64,000 nt of DNA. Source: an uncultured Clostridium sp. (GTDB taxonomy: Bacteria; Bacillota; Clostridia; Lachnospirales; Lachnospiraceae). The position numbers and the translations under genes are program-made. Where the stretch lies: assembly GCA_946498245.1 (NCBI GenBank), contig CAMMNN010000007.1:39935-103934 (forward strand), read 5' to 3'. The notes under the pieces are model-generated. The model saw only the letters and a program-made list of their open reading frames with translations, had not been told where the DNA came from and ran no database searches. Position 1 is the stretch's first letter; each line of letters begins with the position of its first letter. Positions 1 through 8,394 of the stretch are shown here, piece by piece.

Positions 1-795
1 AAGATTATCGATTTTAGCATCTTCATAGGAAAATTGGATGTTGCAGTCCGTACAGATTTCCGCCAGCTTTTTACTCATCTGGGCCATATCGTAATGCTCC
101 TCCAGCGCTTTTTTCGCCCTGGGAGGTTTCATCTCTTCTAAATGTGCATAAGCGTTTTCGATACTTCCGTAAGCGGAAATAATCGCGGTAGCCGTCTTTT
201 CCCCAATGGTAGGAACACCGGGAATATTATCCGATGCGTCGCCCATTAAAGCCTTCACATCAATAAATTCCTTAGGCGTCACCCCGTATTCCCGTTTGAC
301 GTCCTCCGGATAATAGTCCTTGACTTCCGTTCCCCCTCTCAGGGTTTTGGGAATCCGGATTTTTATGTGTTCGTCGGCAAGCTGCAGCAAATCCCTGTCC
401 CCGGATACGATAGAAACCTCCACTTCTTTTCCGGCCTGACCTTTGGCTACTGTGCCCAAAATGTCGTCGGCTTCATAACCGGCCATGGTTAAAATGGGAA
501 TCCCCATAGACTTCAGCACATCTTTCATAAGAGGAACCTGCTCATGAAGCTCTGCAGGCATAGGCTTTCTTGTTCCTTTATAATCCTGGTACATCTTATG
601 GCGGAAGGTGGGTTCTTTCAAATCAAAGGCCACGGCCAAATGATCCGCCTGCTCTTCTTCCAGAATTTTAAACATAATATTTAAGAAACCGTATACCGCA
701 TTGGTATGGAGTCCCTCAGAATTGGTCAAATCCGGCACTCCGTAAAAGGCCCGGTTTAAAATGCTGTGTCCGTCAATCAAAACTAATTTTCCCAT
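1..795 (-). CDS. polA: DNA polymerase I, N-terminal part (cut by window edge)
   Basis: DNA polymerase I fills gaps and removes RNA primers. The 265 N-terminal residues visible here are the 5'-3' exonuclease (FEN-like) domain. It begins MGKLVLIDGHSILNRAF with the first metal-binding Asp, continues with the acidic pair in AGYEADDILG and the SGDRDLLQL motif, then DASDNIPGVPTIGEKTA, the helix-hairpin-helix DNA-binding stretch. The ATG lies at 795. The rest of the gene, with any proofreading domain and the polymerase domain, lies left of the window. The small zinc-finger gene lies 44 bases upstream on the same strand, so the two may be co-transcribed. I see no defect in the visible part. Confidence 0.96.
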   Translation of the reverse strand, partial: MGKLVLIDGHSILNRAFYGVPDLTNSEGLHTNAVYGFLNIMFKILEEEQADHLAVAFDLKEPTFRHKMYQDYKGTRKPMPAELHEQVPLMKDVLKSMGIPILTMAGYEADDILGTVAKGQAGKEVEVSIVSGDRDLLQLADEHIKIRIPKTLRGGTEVKDYYPEDVKREYGVTPKEFIDVKALMGDASDNIPGVPTIGEKTATAIISAYGSIENAYAHLEEMKPPRAKKALEEHYDMAQMSKKLAEICTDCNIQFSYEDAKIDNL

Positions 796-839
796 TCTCA
801 ACCTTCTTTCCTTTCCAGTTGTTTCTTTCAGTCATTTCT

Positions 840-1178
840 TTAAAAAAGTCCCCAAATTCTTATCTGCATTACGGTCATTACCGTCAGACTCATAACCACC
901 AGAGTATTAACGGCATACTGGACTATCTTAAACAGCCGTGTTCTCTGAACCTGCTGCCGGGATTCCTCCAACCGTTCCTCCAGCTCCCCTTTAATATTGA
1001 AATTGTCTGCATCAGAATCCAACTGCCGGATTCCCAGATCAACTGTAAAATAAATTTCCAGTTCCTCCTGACAGTTTTCGCAGGTTTCAATATGTTCCAA
1101 AAATTCTTCCAACTGATTATCATCCAGATCCCCCTGGATATACGGCATAACCAGCCGTTCCGCTTCCTGACAAGTCAT
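840..1178 (-). CDS. Small zf-HC2 (anti-sigma-like) membrane protein
   Basis: A 112-residue protein with an N-terminal putative zinc finger of the anti-sigma type: HIETCENC fits H-x3-C-x2-C, with an earlier Cys in MTCQEAERL. An acidic linker and a helical stretch rich in E, R and Q follow, then one C-terminal membrane segment (about residues 84-108, VVMSLTVMTVMQI). In the family such fingers bind ECF sigma factors, but no sigma gene is adjacent, so that role is unproven. I chose the ATG at 1178 because AGGAGGGGG sits just upstream. The longer open frame to 1454 reads through the tRNA-Leu gene and is not credible. The gene lies between tRNA-Leu and polA on the same strand. Confidence 0.8.
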   Translation of the reverse strand: MTCQEAERLVMPYIQGDLDDNQLEEFLEHIETCENCQEELEIYFTVDLGIRQLDSDADNFNIKGELEERLEESRQQVQRTRLFKIVQYAVNTLVVMSLTVMTVMQIRIWGLF

Positions 1179-1224
1179 TGTGCAGCCCCCTCCTGTCCGC
1201 TGCAGTACGGCCTCTCTTATGAAA

Positions 1225-1265
1225 CAAAAAAGACCCGAAAGCCTATTCAGAATAAGCCTTCGGGT
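1225..1265 (-). terminator. Rho-independent terminator after tRNA-Leu
   Basis: Read on the minus strand, an ACCCGAAGGC/GCTTTCGGGT stem (1233-1265) is followed by CTTTTTTG (about 1225-1232). It lies directly after the 3' end of tRNA-Leu and before the ribosome site of the zinc-finger gene, so it most likely ends the tRNA transcript. Confidence 0.85.
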
Positions 1266-1280
1266 GCCCCTGCCAAGGAG

Positions 1281-1363
1281 TGCCGGCTGCGGGACTTGAA
1301 CCCGCACGATGTCGCCATCAATGGATTTTGAGTCCACCTCGTCTGCCATTCCGACAAGCCGGC
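1281..1363 (-). tRNA. tRNA-Leu (anticodon CAA)
   Basis: 83 nt on the minus strand. The acceptor stem GCCGGCT pairs with AGCCGGC and is followed by discriminator A. The anticodon stem TGGA/TCCA carries loop CTCAAAA, giving anticodon CAA, which reads UUG. There is a long variable arm, as in class II tRNAs, and a TψC arm with GGGTTCAAGTCCC. The 3' CCA is not encoded. Confidence 0.95.
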
Positions 1364-1514
1364 TCGTACTTGCAACGCTCATTATTTTAGCATAGATTAC
1401 AGTATTTGGCAAGCAATTTTTTATTTTATAGAAAACTTCGTTTCTATGAAACAAAAACGCTCCGTGCGGATCACACTGCGGCGGCGCAGAAGCTGCCGCA
1501 GGAGCGACCCGCCT

Positions 1515-1549
1515 CAGGCGGAGAATCCTGCTTTACAGGATTCTTTTAT
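1515..1549. repeat. REP-like hairpin element, copy 1
   Basis: CAGGCGGAGAATCCTG (1515-1530) followed by CTTTACAGGATTCTTTT forms an AATCCTG/CAGGATT hairpin. The 16-mer recurs exactly as its reverse complement at 3616-3631. Both copies lie just past a stop codon and in the same orientation relative to the preceding gene (Rpn here, the exported protein there). The surrounding 1364-1557 stretch is GC-rich with further short palindromes and no gene. Confidence 0.6.
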
Positions 1550-1557
1550 CTATTCCT

Positions 1558-2370
1558 TTACTTTAAATATTCCAGCGCTTCCTTTTCTGTCAACTGAAAT
1601 TTAGCACAGATATTTTCCAATATCTTATTGTCGTCAAATCCAAGATCTTTATATACGGAAACAGCCCCATATATTTTCCCCAAATCAATGCCTTCTTTCC
1701 GGCCTTCGTCATAGCTTTCATTAAGCTTCATTGCCAGAGTCATATATTCCCGCCTCCATTCTCTGTTGCGTTTCGCCTCCGTTACCGCATTGTCCAGTTC
1801 CTCTACATACGGATCATCACTGTAGATTCCGTCTATGTAATCAAGAACCGCTTTTAACTTCGGATCGATGTCCTTCATAGTCCCTTTTGTATTTAAAAAT
1901 ATCTTTACCGCTTCATCTCCTAAAACCAATGACGGATCTTCTGTACAAGTATTCCGGAACGTATACTTATGCCTTCCCTTATGGAATATATCTGATACAC
2001 AGATAAATATGACATAGCTTTTATTTAGGTTTCTGTATACCTCTCCTTTATCAATGAGCTGCAAATCTATCATGGACTGGTAGTACCGGCTCCGTTTCGG
2101 GAGCTCCTTTGTGTCCGTCGTCTGGATCTCAATGTTATAGATGGTTTCCTGGTCATCCTTTACATATACGTCCAATCGGACACTCTTAGCGTCGATGTCC
2201 TCCTTAATTGTTTTTTGCAGCTCCGGATATTCAATGCGGGTAATATTCAGTTCCGGAAAAATCCGTTCCAATAACTTTTTACATAAATTAGGACGGCTCA
2301 TGACCTTTCCGAATATAAAGTCATTGGCCAGGGTTAAAGACTGCCACTTCTGCTCTAAATTTTGTGTCAT
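1558..2370 (-). CDS. Rpn family PD-(D/E)XK nuclease / putative transposase
   Basis: A 270-residue protein of the Rpn (recombination-promoting nuclease, PF12784) type, formerly annotated as transposase. The N-terminal part (LANDFIFGKVMSRPNLCKK) is typical. The nuclease core follows: the Asp in SVRLDVYVKD and the E-x-Q in YNIEIQTT at about residues 63-82, then a YYQSMIDLQLIDKGEVY helix. The C-terminal third is helical and charged (EAKRNREWRREYMTLAMKL), as is usual in Clostridia. E. coli Rpn proteins are DNA nucleases that promote RecA-independent recombination; activity here is inferred. It is a single gene with no terminal inverted repeats, so not an intact IS element. The ATG at 2370 has GGAGAATCT upstream. 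Confidence 0.88.
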   Translation of the reverse strand: MTQNLEQKWQSLTLANDFIFGKVMSRPNLCKKLLERIFPELNITRIEYPELQKTIKEDIDAKSVRLDVYVKDDQETIYNIEIQTTDTKELPKRSRYYQSMIDLQLIDKGEVYRNLNKSYVIFICVSDIFHKGRHKYTFRNTCTEDPSLVLGDEAVKIFLNTKGTMKDIDPKLKAVLDYIDGIYSDDPYVEELDNAVTEAKRNREWRREYMTLAMKLNESYDEGRKEGIDLGKIYGAVSVYKDLGFDDNKILENICAKFQLTEKEALEYLK

Positions 2371-2556
2371 AGATTCTCCTGTTTTAAGTCATAACGATTA
2401 AAGATAAAATCGTATTTCAAAGGAACTACTCATGCTTTCTACAACCATTATACCCTTTCCAGACTCTGAATACAAGATTCTCTTTTTCGTTGTTCGGTTC
2501 TTAACAGTAAAATCACAAAAATGTAAAAAATTATTCAACATATCCCCTCATATGTA

Positions 2557-2565
2557 TGGTATAAT
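2557..2565 (+). promoter_or_regulatory. Extended -10 promoter of the structured leader
   Basis: TGG followed by TATAAT (2560-2565) is an extended -10 box. No good -35 is visible, which is common with extended -10 promoters. Transcription would start near 2572, about 200 nt before the next start codon. I see nothing in the AT-rich 2371-2550 stretch between this box and the Rpn start. Confidence 0.6.
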
Positions 2566-2571
2566 AGCCGC

Positions 2572-2768
2572 AAGCAATGAGCAGTGCGCGTACAAGAAAA
2601 TAGCAAATGGGCTGCTTGCAGACCGATTTGCCGTTTATTGTACGCATAGGGCGAATGCCCGTGAACGAGGAAAACGAAGTTTTCCGAGTGGGCACTGCGG
2701 ACAGGGTATCCCTGGCCACTTAACGAGGTCCTGCTCCCCATTCTAAAGAAAAAGAAAAGAGGTACTGC
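2572..2768 (+). ncRNA. Highly structured leader or independent small RNA
   Basis: About 197 nt between a promoter and the exported-protein gene, with successive strong stems. GCGTACAA (about 2587) pairs with TTGTACGC (about 2638), with an inner GCAAAT/ATTTGC and a CTGC/GCAG tip. Then come GGGC-gaat-GCCC, GGAAAAC-gaa-GTTTTCC and CAGGG-tat-CCCTG. GCAGTGC near the 5' end can pair with GCACTGC near 2692, and GAGCAG can pair with CTGCTC near 2731, which would close the whole domain or offer an alternative fold. I cannot match it to 6S, RNase P, tmRNA or a named riboswitch. It has no T-run terminator before the gene, so it may be a leader rather than a separate RNA. Confidence 0.5.
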
Positions 2769-3599
2769 ATGAATAAGAAGCTTATTATCGGAATATCGGC
2801 CGCTGTTGTTGCTGTTGTTATCGGCGCTGCGGCCGCTCTTATGACTTCCACCACTCCGGAGAAAATCGATCTGTCTTCCACTCACACTACGGAAGCGCCT
2901 ACTGAATCTGCGAAGGCGGAAACGGAAACCGAAGCCGCAATCACTACAGAGGCCGAAACCACTGAGGCGGCGGAAGAAACCGGTTCTGCCGCGTCTGTTT
3001 CCACTTCCATTGAAACTTATACCTCCGGTGAGATTTCCATTGAATATCCTAAGGTGGCTGGCATCTCTGACTCCACCCTGCTGGAGCAAATCAATGAAAA
3101 ACTTCGTTCCAATGCTCTGTCTGTCGTGGAAGGGCTGAAGGCCGAAGAAACCGGCGGGAGTCTTTCTGTGACCTGCCAGGTTATTTCTGCGGACCGCCGC
3201 CGGCTTACAGCGGTTTATACGGGCCTGTGGACTCCGGAAGGAGCCTCATATCCTACCAATCTTTTTTACAGCAATACCATTGATCTGCGGGATGCTTCCG
3301 ATCTGGGTCTTAACGATTTTACCGACGCTTACACCATGGCGGGCTACGTTCTCAGCGATGATGTTGTCTTTTCCGGCCTGACAGACGAACAGACTGCCGC
3401 TGTTTTGGAATACCGGAAATCCATAACTTTAGAGGACTTTACCAATACGTTCAATCAGGCAGATTTCCCCATTCAGACGGGTGTGGAATGGCCTCCGTCC
3501 TTTAGTTATGAAAAACAGGGAAGCATTTTCTTTACCTTCCCGGTTCCTCACGCTTTAGGCGATTATGTTACTGTCCGTTTTGATCCTTCTACGAAATAA
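2769..3599 (+). CDS. Exported DUF4163/DUF3298-like protein of unknown function
   Basis: 276 residues. An N-terminal hydrophobic segment (IIGISAAVVAVVIGAAAALM, residues 6-25) has no lipobox, so it is a signal anchor. A Thr/Glu/Ala-rich linker of about 70 residues follows, the low-complexity spacer of many Clostridial surface proteins. The folded part starts near residue 82 (SIETYTSGEISIEYPKVAG) and resembles the paired domains found in PdaC and RsiV extracytoplasmic parts: a strand of type 'IEYPKVAGISD', then 'INEKLRSNAL', then a beta-rich C-terminus. No catalytic residues can be named. The gene follows the structured leader and carries the REP-like repeat directly after its stop. Confidence 0.65.
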   Translation: MNKKLIIGISAAVVAVVIGAAAALMTSTTPEKIDLSSTHTTEAPTESAKAETETEAAITTEAETTEAAEETGSAASVSTSIETYTSGEISIEYPKVAGISDSTLLEQINEKLRSNALSVVEGLKAEETGGSLSVTCQVISADRRRLTAVYTGLWTPEGASYPTNLFYSNTIDLRDASDLGLNDFTDAYTMAGYVLSDDVVFSGLTDEQTAAVLEYRKSITLEDFTNTFNQADFPIQTGVEWPPSFSYEKQGSIFFTFPVPHALGDYVTVRFDPSTK

Positions 3600-3601
3600 A
3601 A

Positions 3602-3631
3602 AGACTCCTGCTTTGCAGGATTCTCCGCCTG
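3602..3631. repeat. REP-like hairpin element, copy 2
   Basis: CTCCTG-CTTTG-CAGGATT hairpin followed by CTCCGCCTG. CAGGATTCTCCGCCTG (3616-3631) is the exact reverse complement of 1515-1530. On the minus strand it ends in GTCTTTTT and could terminate transcription in that direction, but no minus-strand gene enters it. Confidence 0.6.
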
Positions 3632-3685
3632 CGGCTGGCGCATAAATACTTACTATACTTTATGAAAGAACGAGGATAAACACAA

Positions 3686-4315
3686 ATGGAAAATGTTATG
3701 ATTTTCGACCACCCACTGATCCAGCATAAGATTTCCAAATTGAGGGATAAAAACACAGGTACCAATGAATTTCGCGCTTTAATCGAAGAGATCGCTATGT
3801 TAATGGGCTATGAAGCCCTCCGGGATCTTCCGTTGGAAAACGTAGAGGTGGAAACTCCCATTGAAACCTGCATGACCCCTATGATTGCCGGCCGCAAGCT
3901 GGCCGTAGTTCCCATCCTCAGAGCCGGTTTGGGAATGGTAAACGGCATTCTGGCCCTGGTTCCCTCTGCAAAAGTCGGCCATATCGGACTTTACCGGGAC
4001 GAGGTGACTCATGAGCCCCACGAGTATTACTGCAAGCTCCCCAACCCCATTGAGGAGAGAACCATTATTGTTACGGACCCTATGCTTGCCACAGGCGGAT
4101 CCGCTGTGGCCGCTGTGGATTTTATTAAATCTCACGGAGGCAAGAAAATTAAATTTATGTCCATTATTGCTGCTCCCGAAGGCCTGAAGAGGCTTCAGGC
4201 GGCCCATCCCGACGTTCAGGTATACGTAGGCTGTCTGGATCGCTGTCTCAATGAAAATGCCTACATCTGTCCGGGGCTGGGGGATGCCGGAGATCGGATT
4301 TTCGGCACGAAATAA
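3686..4315 (+). CDS. upp: Uracil phosphoribosyltransferase
   Basis: Converts uracil and PRPP to UMP in pyrimidine salvage. The 209 residues match the usual family length. The PRPP-binding loop [10 protein letters not shown] is at residues 131-140, preceded by the hydrophobic strand RTIIVT. The C-terminal [23 protein letters not shown] matches the uracil-binding end of Upp. Start ATG 3686 with GAGG upstream. It stands alone and is convergent with the NSS transporter, whose stop is only 4 bases away; no clear terminator separates them. Confidence 0.97.
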   Translation: MENVMIFDHPLIQHKISKLRDKNTGTNEFRALIEEIAMLMGYEALRDLPLENVEVETPIETCMTPMIAGRKLAVVPILRAGLGMVNGILALVPSAKVGHIGLYRDEVTHEPHEYYCKLPNPIEERTIIVTDPMLATGGSAVAAVDFIKSHGGKKIKFMSIIAAPEGLKRLQAAHPDVQVYVGCLDRCLNENAYICPGLGDAGDRIFGTK

Positions 4316-4319
4316 AGGC

Positions 4320-5663
4320 TTAGCCAATTCCTTTTAAGATTACGCTAAATGCCAGAATCAAAAGGGCCAGAGGGACATACAGGTACTGGGCGGCAGCTTT
4401 GTACCACGTTCCCAAAGGCCTTTTTCTTCCTTTATTCAGTTCTTTTAAAATCTTTTCTGCCCCGGTGACCCAGTAGATCATAAGGGCTCCCACAACGGCT
4501 CCCAAGGGCACTGCATATATGGTTATAAAATCCATCCATTTTCCCAACGTTACCTCTGATTCCAGGCAGATTCCCCCTGCCATAACCGCCAGTCCCGTTA
4601 CAGCTACAGCCTGACGCCTGCTCATGCCAAGGCGTTCCTGAACTGCTTCCCCGCAGGTTTCAAAAAGGTTTACCATAGACGTAATTCCGGCAAAGAAAAC
4701 GGACAGGAAAAACAAAACAGCTATAAGACGGCCGCCGGCAATTTGAGAAAAAACCGCCGGCAAAGCTATAAATAGCAGCGCTGGCCCGGTATCCAATCCT
4801 TCCCTCATGGCAAAGACAGCGGGAATCACCACAAATCCTGCCAGAAGGGCGGCCAGACTATCCAGAAGGGCTGTCGCCGCTGCCGCAAAAGGAATGTCTT
4901 CTTCCGGATCCAGATAGCTTCCATAAGTGATCATGCCGGCTCCTGCTATTGACAGAGAAAAGAAGGCCTGTCCCATGGCCATGATCCAGGTATCTCCCCG
5001 GGCCAAACGGCTCCAGTCAGGAATCAGAAGGTACCGGTATCCTTCTGCCGCCCCTTCCAGAAAAAACACCCGGATTCCTAAAAAAAGAAATAATAAGAAA
5101 AAGGCCGGCATGATCATTCGGCTGATCCCTTCAATTCCTTTTAAAACACCGCCAAAAAGAATAGCCATGGTTAAAATAACGGCAAGGCCGTTCCAGCCTA
5201 TGCTGCCGAAAGGTCCTGCCGCCCTGGCAAAATACTCCGCCGCATTTTCCTGGAAGATTTGCCCCGTCAAAGCCCCCCAGATGTACCGGAGAACCCAGCC
5301 GGTAATGACGCTGTAGCCCATGGCGATTCCCAGAGAGCCAAAAAGCGGAATGACGCCCCAAAAGGCGCCGCCCCGCTTTCCTCTGGATTTAACCGCATAC
5401 TCATAGGCCCCGAAAGGACCGCTTCCCGTCAGCCGGCCCAAAGCAAATTCTCCGGCCAAACCAATGATTCCAAATAATATGGCAAATCCAAAATACAGTA
5501 AAAGGAACGCTGCCCCGCCGTACTGTCCTGTCCGGTAAGGAAACATCCAGATGTTCCCTATGCCTATGGCGGATCCGGCTGACGCCAGAATAAATCCCAG
5601 GCGTGAGCCAAACCGGCCTTTTCTCTTCCGTGGAGTGTCTTTTTCTGTTTTTTTCTCTGCCAT
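4320..5663 (-). CDS. Neurotransmitter:sodium symporter (NSS/LeuT) family transporter
   Basis: 447 residues with 11-12 predicted membrane segments. The first helix has the unwound NSS signature: ASAGSAIGIG then GNIWMFPYRTGQYGG, where LeuT-type proteins bind Na+ and substrate. These proteins import amino acids with sodium; the particular substrate cannot be read. The N-terminus is Lys/Arg-rich and cytoplasmic. The ATG at 5663 has GGAGGGATAA in front. It lies 14 bases after the hexapeptide gene on the same strand and may be the last gene of a topB-hexapeptide-NSS unit. Confidence 0.92.
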   Translation of the reverse strand: MAEKKTEKDTPRKRKGRFGSRLGFILASAGSAIGIGNIWMFPYRTGQYGGAAFLLLYFGFAILFGIIGLAGEFALGRLTGSGPFGAYEYAVKSRGKRGGAFWGVIPLFGSLGIAMGYSVITGWVLRYIWGALTGQIFQENAAEYFARAAGPFGSIGWNGLAVILTMAILFGGVLKGIEGISRMIMPAFFLLFLFLGIRVFFLEGAAEGYRYLLIPDWSRLARGDTWIMAMGQAFFSLSIAGAGMITYGSYLDPEEDIPFAAAATALLDSLAALLAGFVVIPAVFAMREGLDTGPALLFIALPAVFSQIAGGRLIAVLFFLSVFFAGITSMVNLFETCGEAVQERLGMSRRQAVAVTGLAVMAGGICLESEVTLGKWMDFITIYAVPLGAVVGALMIYWVTGAEKILKELNKGRKRPLGTWYKAAAQYLYVPLALLILAFSVILKGIG

Positions 5664-5677
5664 TTATCCCTCCGGCA

Positions 5678-6349
5678 TTACTGTTTTTCTGCGATCTCTC
5701 CGCGTTTTTTATAAATTGAGTGAGCGTCTACACAGCCGCGGACACTGGAAAGAGGATAGATATTGGATTCCCTTCCGATTACGGTACCGGGATTTAAAAC
5801 GGAACCGCAGCCTACCTCTACATTGTCCCCAATCATGGCGCCGAATTTTTTCAGCCCCGTCTCAATGTCTCCGTCAGCGGCGTGTACTTTTACCAGGCAT
5901 TTATCAGACTTTACATTAGAGGTAATGGAGCCTGCGCCCATATGGGCCTTATAGCCTAATATGGAGTCCCCCACATAATTGTAGTGTGGAACCTGCACCT
6001 TATTAAATAAAATGACATTCTTTAACTCTGTAGAATTGCCTACTACCGCTCCTTCGCCTACCAGGATTTTTCCTCTCAGGAAGGCGCAGTGGCGGATTTC
6101 CGCCCCGGCTCCGATAATGGCCGGCCCCGTAATGCTGGCAGTGGGCGCCACTTTTGCGGTTTTGTGGATCCATACGTTTTCGCCTTCTTTGCGGTACTCT
6201 TCTTCTGAAAGGCTTTCTCCCAGCTTCTGGACAAACTCTCCAATCTGGGCCAGCACTTCCCAGGGATAAGTACAGGATTTCATTAAATCCGCAGCCAGGG
6301 TCTGAGACAGATCATAAAGATCTGTTATTTTCATTTCCTCTTGTTTCAT
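5678..6349 (-). CDS. Left-handed beta-helix hexapeptide protein (GlmU C-domain-like)
   Basis: 223 residues. A short helical N-terminus (to about residue 55) is followed by hexapeptide repeats (VWIHKTAKVAPTASITG, AIIGAGAEIRHCAFLRG, VLVGEGAVVGNSTELKN-like pattern) that form a left-handed beta helix, with NYVGDSILGYKAHMGAGS as in the GlmU acetyltransferase region. The uridylyltransferase domain of true GlmU is absent, so it is probably an acetyl- or acyltransferase of unknown acceptor; databases often call such proteins UDP-GlcNAc pyrophosphorylase, which is misleading. It overlaps the topB stop by 4 bases (ATGA), so translation is coupled. AGGAGG lies upstream. Confidence 0.8.
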   Translation of the reverse strand: MKQEEMKITDLYDLSQTLAADLMKSCTYPWEVLAQIGEFVQKLGESLSEEEYRKEGENVWIHKTAKVAPTASITGPAIIGAGAEIRHCAFLRGKILVGEGAVVGNSTELKNVILFNKVQVPHYNYVGDSILGYKAHMGAGSITSNVKSDKCLVKVHAADGDIETGLKKFGAMIGDNVEVGCGSVLNPGTVIGRESNIYPLSSVRGCVDAHSIYKKRGEIAEKQ

Positions 6350-8382
6350 ATACGTTCCTCCTCTTTCTTTCCCTTCTTATAATATACCATTTCCCTGTCA
6401 AAACATTCACGCAGGGCGTATTGGTTTTGAAGTTTTTGTACACTGTAGGTCCGGCCTGCTACGAACCGCTCCAGCTTTTCCATATATTCCTCTGATGTAA
6501 TGGTTCCTTCCGCCACATAGGTAAGCCCTTTCTCCCAGCTTGCCGTCAGCTCCGGGTTTAAAAGAGGGCGAATGGACGATTCCACTACGTCATATATCAT
6601 TTCCCCTAAAAGAGTAGGGGTAATTACCTGGGTCTTTTTGTTAAGGGCCAGATACTTAATATTGACCAATTTCTTTAAGATCTCAGCCCTGGTAGCGCTT
6701 GTACCGATACCGCTCCCCTTTATCTGAGCCCTTAGCTCTTCGTCTTCAATAAGCTGTCCGGCATTTTCCATGGCTAAAATCATGGAACCGGAGGTATACC
6801 GTTTCGGCGGGGAGGTTTCCCCCTCCTTTACTGCCAAAGCGTAAAGATTAAGAATATTTCCCTTTTTCAAGGCCTTTAAAAAGGCTATAAGAGCCGGAGA
6901 AAGAGCAGGCTTTCCTTCTTCCTTTTCCGTTTCCTGGCGGTTTTTACTTCCGCTTCCCGCCACCTTTAAATAGCCCTCAGATTCCAGAATACGGAAATTG
7001 GCAAAAAAACATTCCTCCTGCCTTTTAACCGTGACACCGTATTTTTGATAAATAGCCGGCGGATAAAAAATACTGAGGAACCGGCGGCAGATAAGGTCGT
7101 AAACCCCCCGGGACATTCCTTTTAAAGATCCCAGGGCTCCCAGGCCTTGGCCTGTGGGAATCATAGCGTAATGATCCGTAATCTGCTTGTCATTGGTGTA
7201 GCGGCTCCTGGCGATTTTCTCATAAGACTTTTCCTCTAAAATCTCTTTGGCAAAGGCCGCCATAGGTTCATAGGAAACCAGCCCATTAATATTTTTCCGG
7301 ATTACTTTGGCCACGGCGCTGGACAGTACCCTGGCGTCAGTTCGCGGATAGGTTATCAGCTTTTTTTCGTACAGCTCCTGGGCTATTTTCAGAGTTTCAT
7401 CAGGACTGATTTTAAACATTTTAGAGCAGTCATTCTGAAGCTCCGCCAGATTATAAAGCAGGGGAGGATTTTTCGTTTCCTTCTTTCGCTCTACAGACTG
7501 GACTGTACTTTCTCCCGGCAAAGGGCCCAGGGAGGCAATGAGGGCCTCCGCGTCCTTTTTCTCCTTAAAACCGTTCTCCTTATATAAAGCCGGAGTCTGG
7601 TAGTACCGGGATCCTTCTATGGCCCGCCACTCTCCTTCAAAGGAAATATCCTCGCCTTCTCCGGTTTCTCCAGAAGGCCCAAATGTTCCTATAACCCGAT
7701 AAAAAGGCGTTTTTACAAAGGTCCGGATCTCCCGTTCCCGGCGGACAGCCATCCCCAGCACGCAGGTCATAACCCGGCCCACAGAGATTACGGTGTATTT
7801 GGTACGCATAAAGCTGGAGAGAGTCTGACCGTATTTTAAGGTCAGGACTCTGGAAAAATTAATTCCCATCAGGTAGTCTTCCTTGGCCCTCAGATATGCC
7901 GAAGCCGCCAGATTGTCGTAGTCGGATAAATCCTTTGCTTCCCGGATTCCCCGGAGAATCTCTTCCTCTGTCTGGGAGTCAATCCAAACTCTCCGGCGCT
8001 TTTTCCCTTTAACGCCGGCCATCTGTTCTACAAGGCGGTAGATATACTCTCCTTCCCGTCCCGAGTCGGTACAGACATAGATGGTTTCCACATCAGGCCG
8101 GTTTAAAAGGCTCTTTACAATTTTAAATTGTTTGGCCGTCCCGCTAATGAGTTCGTATTTAAATTCCTTCGGTATAAAAGGAAGGGTTTCCAGGCTCCAG
8201 CGCCTATAGCGCTCATCATAGGCTTCCGGGTAGCTCATGGTCACCAAATGGCCCACACACCAGGTAATAATGGTATCCCCTGATTCGATATAGCCGTCGT
8301 TTCTTTTTCCTCCAGCCTTTAATGCATTGGCAAATTCCTGGGCCACACTGGGCTTTTCTGCAATAAACAGCGATTTTCCCAT
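6346..8382 (-). CDS. topB: DNA topoisomerase III
   Basis: Type IA topoisomerase that relaxes and decatenates DNA. The 678 residues start with the Toprim domain (SLFIAEKPSVAQEFANAL, then CTDSGREGEYIYRLV with the acidic metal residues). The active-site Tyr is Tyr345 in KKLITYPRTDARVL. The core continues with SGIGTSATRAEILKKL and TPTLLGEMIYDVV. It ends near residue 678 without the zinc-ribbon tail of some TopB proteins. The frame is intact. Chromosomal copies like this are usual in Lachnospiraceae; nothing nearby suggests a mobile element. Confidence 0.95.
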   Translation of the reverse strand: MGKSLFIAEKPSVAQEFANALKAGGKRNDGYIESGDTIITWCVGHLVTMSYPEAYDERYRRWSLETLPFIPKEFKYELISGTAKQFKIVKSLLNRPDVETIYVCTDSGREGEYIYRLVEQMAGVKGKKRRRVWIDSQTEEEILRGIREAKDLSDYDNLAASAYLRAKEDYLMGINFSRVLTLKYGQTLSSFMRTKYTVISVGRVMTCVLGMAVRREREIRTFVKTPFYRVIGTFGPSGETGEGEDISFEGEWRAIEGSRYYQTPALYKENGFKEKKDAEALIASLGPLPGESTVQSVERKKETKNPPLLYNLAELQNDCSKMFKISPDETLKIAQELYEKKLITYPRTDARVLSSAVAKVIRKNINGLVSYEPMAAFAKEILEEKSYEKIARSRYTNDKQITDHYAMIPTGQGLGALGSLKGMSRGVYDLICRRFLSIFYPPAIYQKYGVTVKRQEECFFANFRILESEGYLKVAGSGSKNRQETEKEEGKPALSPALIAFLKALKKGNILNLYALAVKEGETSPPKRYTSGSMILAMENAGQLIEDEELRAQIKGSGIGTSATRAEILKKLVNIKYLALNKKTQVITPTLLGEMIYDVVESSIRPLLNPELTASWEKGLTYVAEGTITSEEYMEKLERFVAGRTYSVQKLQNQYALRECFDREMVYYKKGKKEEERI

Positions 8383-8394
8383 TCCATCCCTCTT

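Noticed and set aside
840..1454. A 204-codon frame for the zinc-finger protein
   Set aside because: The first 92 codons read through the tRNA-Leu gene and its terminator; the ATG at 1178 has the ribosome site.
1558..2370. Insertion sequence centred on the Rpn gene
   Set aside because: No terminal inverted repeats or target duplication flank it; Rpn genes usually occur as single genes.
2432..3089. Open frames on both strands across the structured leader
   Set aside because: They cross the promoter and hairpins, look nothing like a protein family, and one is antisense to the exported-protein gene.
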